Source: Balamuthia mandrillaris
Taxonomy: Eukaryota > Discosea > Longamoebia > Balamuthiidae
DNA length: 64,000 nt
Assembly (NCBI GenBank): GCA_031835245.1
Contig: JAVKOQ010000009.1
Span: forward strand, 310,001-374,000
Direction of reading: 5' to 3'
Shown: one piece after another, positions 59,520 to 64,000 of the stretch
Numbering within the stretch: position 1 is the stretch's first letter
How the letters are laid out: each line of letters opens with the position of its first letter
Position numbers and translations under genes: made by a program
Notes under the pieces: generated by a model
Database searches by the model: none
What the model was told of the DNA's origin: nothing
What the model saw: the letters and a program-made list of their open reading frames with translations, nothing else

Positions 59520-59591
59520 GGTTCCGTGGTGCAACGGTAGCACGTGAGCCTAACACGCTCAAGGTCGCGAGATCAACACTCGCCGGAACCA
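59520..59591 (+). tRNA. tRNA-Val (anticodon AAC)
   Basis: A complete cloverleaf of 72 nt. Acceptor GGTTCCG pairs with CGGAACC and A is the discriminator. The D arm is GTGC/GCAC. The anticodon stem TGAGC/GCTCA encloses the loop CTAACAC, anticodon AAC. The T stem GCGAG/CTCGC encloses ATCAACA, an unusual T loop that lacks the normal TTC start. A T7 run follows. It closely resembles other eukaryotic tRNA-Val(AAC). Confidence 0.88.
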
Positions 59592-59592
59592 A

Positions 59593-59599
59593 TTTTTTT
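59593..59599 (+). terminator. RNA polymerase III T-run terminator
   Basis: Seven T directly after the tRNA-Val discriminator and one A, the usual Pol III stop. Confidence 0.85.
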
Positions 59600-59720
59600 G
59601 TAGTTCCTTTTTTCTTTTTTTTTCCAGTCAAATGGTGCACAAGTTGTGTGCTAAACAAGCAAGAATGTCAAGAATGCGCATACCAAGAATTTATCACCCA
59701 AAAAAAAAAAGAAAAAAGAA

Positions 59721-60355
59721 ATGAAGAGGACGACGAACCTCCGCCATTCTTTCTCCTCCGGCGGGAAGACCGCCTCCGCCACCACCACGTTGCTGAACGG
59801 AGGTGCCCCTCCTCGGATGCTCTCTCGCGGGACCGTGGTTGCGCCCATTCCTCTGCTGAGAGGAGGATCTGCTACTTTCTTCAACCACCACTGCTTCGCT
59901 TCGACCTCTTCTGCTTCTCGTCTCTCTTCCTTTTCTGAGAGAGTGAGGAGCGGCCCTTCTCTCAAAGACTTTTTACAAAGCGGGAGCGGGCATGACACAG
60001 CCACGGAGGAGGCAGAGGAGCCCTGGTTGCCCTCATCCGTTCCCTCTCTGGATGCCAACGCGAGGAAAAGCATAGGTGAGGGGCGCTCGGTCTTTGTGGA
60101 GACGTATGGTTGTCAGATGAACATGTCCGACACCGAGATTGTGCTGTCGATCATGCAAGGCGCTGGCTTTGGTCGTGCCGACTCTGTCGAAGAGGTTTTA
60201 TTTTTTGTTTTTGCTCGTTCTCTTCTTCTTGCTACCTACTCACATACGACCACTGTTCTTTCTTCAAAGGCGGATGTGATCTTTGTCAACACTTGTGCTA
60301 TTCGTGATAAAGCTGAACAAAAAGTTTGGGATCGTCTCAACTATTTGAAAAGGTA

Positions 60356-60409
<54 letters not shown>

Positions 60410-60452
60410 CCGCTCTCACGCTCTCTTTCTCGTTCTTGTCTCTCACGCTCTC

Positions 60453-60509
<57 letters not shown>

Positions 60510-61519
60510 ATCTCTCTCTATTCCTTCTCACAACCGATTTACAACAAACAACAAACAGTTTAAAGAGACAGAACAAAAGACAGAAAAGAGTGGTGGGAGT
60601 GTTGGGTTGCATGGCGGAGCGTTTGAAGACGCGGCTGTTGGAGTCGGATCGGTTGGTGGACCTTGTGGTAGGGCCAGATGCCTACCGCTCCCTTCCCTCC
60701 TTGTTGATGGAGGTGGAGGGTGGACAGCACGCTATGAATGTGCAACTCTCCATTGATGAGACTTATGCTGACATCACGTGCGTTTGATGAGAGACTGGAG
60801 AGAGCGAGAGAGAGAGAGAGAGAGAGAGAGAGCAGAAAGAGAGCGAGAGAGAGAGAGAGCAGAAAGAGAGCGAGAGAGCAGAAAGAGAGAGCGGAACAGA
60901 GAGAGAATGATATTAACTACAATCGCTTCTTAATTATATAGGCCAGTAAGATCTTCTGCTAATCAAGTTTCCGCTTATCTGTAAGTGCCTCTTTGATCGT
61001 TTTGTTTGGCGTTTGTTGTTCTCATCTTGTCTTTTTGTCTTCTTTGTAATTTTTTTAAAAATATTCAGGTCCATTATGAGAGGTTGCAACAACATGTGTT
61101 CTTACTGCATTGTACCTTTCACAAGAGGACGTGAACGAAGCAGACCTGTCGACTCCATTGTTGAGGAAGTACGACAGTTGTCTGCGGAGGGCGTCAAAGA
61201 GGTTGTTCTGTTGGGGCAAAACGTGAACTCCTACAACGATCTTTCTTTGGGTCCATCCTCTTATCAATATCATGCTGATTCTAGGGATAGCATTTCCGCT
61301 TCCATTGATGGCGAAGATTACGGAGAAGAACAGGACGAAGAGGAGGAAATCGTTCAAATCGAAGGATCATCACCGCAACGTTTGAGTAGGGGCTTCTCCG
61401 AGCTGTATAAGAGAAAGGAGTGGGGTGTGCGGTTCGTGGAGTTGATGGATAGAGTATCCCGGGTGGACCCTGAAATGCGTATCCGATTTACAAGCCCCCA
61501 TCCAAAAGATTTTCCAGAC

Positions 61520-61560
<41 letters not shown>

Positions 61561-62550
61561 TTTGGACGAAACTAATGCATTACCCAACAAAAATGTAGCT
61601 GCTGTATTTGATAAGAGATAGACCCAACCTTTGCAACGCCATTCACATTCCTGCTCAAAGCGGAAGCACGTCCTTGTTAAAGCGAATGAGAAGGAACTAC
61701 TCCAGAGAATCCTATCTTGCTCTCATCGAACGTATCAGAGAAATCATACCAGGTATTTATTTTCCATTTGCTGCCCAGTGATCGTATTTCTTGGCTGCTT
61801 CATAATAGTTAAATTTGTTTTGAAAATAGGGGTATCGCTCTCATCAGACTTCATTGCCGGATTTTGTGGTGAGACAGAGGAAGAACACCAACAAACATTG
61901 TCGCTAATAAAAGAAATCAAGTACGATCATGCATTCATGTTTGCCTATTCGATGCGAGAAAAGACACACGCTCACCGTAAGATGCAGTACGCTATTTCTC
62001 TCTCTCATCCTTTTCTTTTTCCTGTAAAACTTATGGCAACGATTATTTGAACAGAGATGATGTTCCTCCTGAAGTGAAGCAGCGGAGACTGAAAGAAATT
62101 GTAGACTTGTTCTATGGCATTGCTGCTGAAAAGAACACCCAAGAGGTTGGCAAAAGGCACTTGGTTCTTGTTGAAGGGGTTTGTCCTATCTCTTTGCTTG
62201 CTCATGTGTTTATATCTTTTCTCTCTTCTCTTCCCTCTGTCTCCTTCTTCAACTTCTGTTCCATGGTTTTTCTGATTGTTTCGTTCTTTCAGAAAAGCAA
62301 ACGATCCGAACATGAACTGTTCGGCAGAACGGACACCAACAAGAAAGTTATCATTCCAGACGTGCCTGTCTCTTCCGTTTATCATCCTCCATTACAACAG
62401 CACTCCAACGGCATGGTGAAACTCAACGTTGGAGATTATGTTGTTGTGGAGGTGGAGTCTTGCACGGCCATCAGCCTGCGTGGCGTTCCGCTCGCCAGAA
62501 CCACTCTTTCTCACTTTGCTGCTTCTAACAATACAGTTGGACGGCGGTAA
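59721..62550 (+). CDS. CDK5RAP1/MiaB tRNA methylthiotransferase
   Basis: Nine exons (59721-60194, 60270-60352, 60559-60777, 60942-60980, 61069-61522, 61599-61752, 61830-61986, 62055-62178, 62293-62550) give 653 codons. It adds a methylthio group to N6-isopentenyl adenosine 37 of tRNAs, using two iron-sulfur clusters. The UPF0004 cysteines are in [18 protein letters not shown] and GVLGCMAER. The radical SAM motif is [18 protein letters not shown]. Other family marks are [23 protein letters not shown] and [13 protein letters not shown], with a C-terminal TRAM-like segment. The first 80 residues are Arg/Ser-rich and poor in acids, fitting mitochondrial import. An acidic insert lies after LGQNVNSY. 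Introns 2 and 5 hold CT tracts, while intron 3 holds a GA tract. Confidence 0.92.
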
Positions 62551-62589
62551 GAATACAAGCAACCTTTATTTATTTCTCCCTCTTTTGCT

Positions 62590-62643
62590 CTTCTTTTTCT
62601 TCTTCTTGTTGTTGTTGTTGTTGTTTTATGTTGTTGTTTTATC

Positions 62644-62684
<41 letters not shown>

Positions 62685-62805
62685 CTTGTTCTTCTTCTTC
62701 TTCTTCTTGTTCTTCTTCTTGTTCTTCTTCTTCTTCTTCTTCTTCTTCTTCTTCTTCTTCTTCTTCTTGTTCTTCTTCTTCTTCTTCTTCTTCTTCTTCT
62801 TCTTG
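62590..62805. repeat. GTT and CTT trinucleotide tract between genes
   Basis: A (GTT)n block followed by TTC/CTT units with TTG interruptions lies between the CDK5RAP1/MiaB stop (62550) and the NAD kinase start. Long Leu, Phe, Ser or Cys frames here are repeat artefacts. Confidence 0.93.
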
Positions 62806-62914
62806 CTGACCAATTGGTGCTGCTTTTGTGCTGCTTTTGTGCAGAACGCACCCCTCAGGAAATTCTCGTGACGTCACGACAGAGGGTAAATTGAAAACAA
62901 AAAAGAAGAAAGAG

Positions 62915-63978
62915 ATGAGAGGGAAAGATGGAGGAGCATGCTTGCGTAGCTTGCGGCACAAGACTTTGGTTGGTTGTTGTCAGCCTCCTTGGTTGTTGCG
63001 GAGGAAAGACGCTACGTGTTTGATATATTCCTCTTGGCGCCTGCGTGGTGGTGCCTCTTCTTCTTCTTACTCCTCCTCGGCCAGCACCCCTTGGGAGGCT
63101 CCTCCCGCCAATGCCCAAGTGGTTTGCCTTGATTCTCTGCCAGAGAAAGTTCCTTTTCACCTGCGCCAACGCAACGGTTTTGTTTTTTTTTTCTTCTTCT
63201 TGTAGTGTCTTTCTTTCTGTTCATCTTATCTTTTCTTTAAAAAAAAAGAGGTGGACAAGGTCAACAGTACGGCGATTGGGAGACACGTTCAAAGCGGAAG
63301 GCTTCGGCTGGACTGGACGGACGGCCCGCCACGCACCGTGCTCTTTGTCAAGAAACAGCACAGCGCGGAGGCCACCAAAGCGTTGGATCGTGTGGCTCAG
63401 TTTCGTGTTCCTCCTCTCCTGCCCCATCTATTCTTCTTTATTTGTGTTCCTCTTCCTCAAACTGACCTTTTTTTTTTTGTGTTCCTTCGTGCTTACTCTC
63501 TCTTTCTTTCTTGTCGTTTCTTGCTTGGTGTCGTTTCTTTTTCTTTACTTCGTTCTTGTCGTTTCTTTGTGTTCTTGTCGGTGCTTTCTTTCTTTGTGGT
63601 GCTCTGGTTAGATGGATGACGAAGGAGTTTGGCTGCAGAGCGTTGGTGGAGCCAGTGACTACCAAAGAACTGCCTCACTGGCCTACTTATGACCCTAGTT
63701 GCTACTTCGTTCTTCTCTTTTCTTCGGCTCTCTCTCTCTCTCTCTCTGTCTCTGTAGTTCGCTCGTCCTCTGCTCTCTCTTATTTTCCTCTTGTCTCTTC
63801 TCTATTCTAACATTTATCGTTCGAAAAGGTCAAGCAGAGCAACTATCTCGGGTTGTGGACTTTGTGGTAACGCTGGGAGGCGATGGCACCATCCTCCATA
63901 CCTCTTCTTTGTTCCAAACTGAGGTGCCACCAGTACTGTCATTTTCAATGGGCACTCTTGGCTTTCTACTACCATTTC
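62915..63978 (+). CDS. NAD kinase, 3' end beyond window
   Basis: Exons 62915-63176, 63249-63381, 63612-63697 and 63829 to about 63978 are in frame, and the gene continues past the edge after a probable donor at 63979. The protein phosphorylates NAD to NADP. Family marks are RTVLFVKK, TKAWMTKEFG (joined across intron 2), the ATP/NAD motif FVVTLGGDGTILH, and PVLSFSMGTLGFLLPF. The N-terminus is rich in Arg, Cys and Ser with few acids (CLRSLRHKTLV, WLLRRK), so an organellar form is possible. ATG 62915 was chosen as the first in-frame ATG after the spacer repeat. Confidence 0.85.
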
Positions 63979-64000
63979 GTTAGTATTCCTTTCTTTCTTC

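Noticed and set aside
62511-62961. Poly-Cys/Ser, poly-Val, poly-Leu and poly-Lys/Asn frames
   Set aside because: These are GTT/CTT repeat artefacts between CDK5RAP1/MiaB and NAD kinase.

Overview
The window looks like nuclear DNA of an intron-rich, free-living protist. Almost every gene is split by short GT-AG introns, mostly about 40-200 nt. The introns are pyrimidine-rich on the sense strand, and CT, CTT and CTTT microsatellites are abundant. The gene set (dymeclin, haspin-like kinase, CDK5RAP1/MiaB, UNC-93, TMEM45, SKP1 and F-box proteins, a NO VEIN-like giant) is eukaryotic. The mix would fit an amoebozoan, but I cannot name a species from sequence alone. I joined exons by hand. For most genes the exon lengths sum to a multiple of three and rejoin conserved motifs, and that agreement is the main support for the models.

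Layout. 1-3.5 kb: a Mutator-like (MULE) transposase gene with a SWIM zinc finger. 3.9-7.9 kb (-): PH-PH-RhoGAP-like protein. 8.1-9.5 kb (+): F-box/SPRY protein. 9.7-11.3 kb (-): class I fructose-bisphosphate aldolase. 11.6-13.8 kb (+): RlmM-like rRNA methyltransferase. 14-16 kb: a small orphan gene, a broken transposon gene and two short inverted-repeat elements. 16-17.7 kb (-): a low-complexity protein. 18.4-20.6 kb (+): membrane metallophosphoesterase. 20.6-22.5 kb (-): haspin-like kinase. 22.7-24.8 kb (-): coiled-coil protein. 25.4-26.9 kb (+): TMEM45-like membrane protein. 27-28 kb (-): tyrosine phosphatase. 28.4-31.9 kb (+): dymeclin. 32.1-39.5 kb (+): three tandem F-box paralogues, two of them SPRY-SPRY-F-box. 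40.3-48.4 kb (+): a 12-exon, 2370-residue NO VEIN-like ATPase protein. 48.5-49.5 kb (-): SKP1-like. 49.8-51.9 kb (+): UNC-93-like. 52.4-55.2 kb (-): a decayed acyl-CoA synthetase. 55.6-59.3 kb (-): a GT2-GT4 fusion glycosyltransferase. 59.5 kb: tRNA-Val. 59.7-62.6 kb (+): CDK5RAP1/MiaB. 62.9 kb to the end (+): NAD kinase, cut by the window edge.

Most notable. (1) The F-box array carries five candidate U12-type AT-AC introns, each starting ATATCCTT, and the two downstream ones have a perfect TTCCTTAAC branch site. The intron sits at the same place in front of both SPRY domains of one gene, so it was probably duplicated with the domain. (2) The palindrome TGTCGACA (exact or one base off) lies in five of six divergent promoters here, which makes it a candidate shared promoter element. 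(3) Four F-box genes and a SKP1-like gene with an acidic insertion lie in one window, suggesting an expanded SCF ubiquitin-ligase repertoire.
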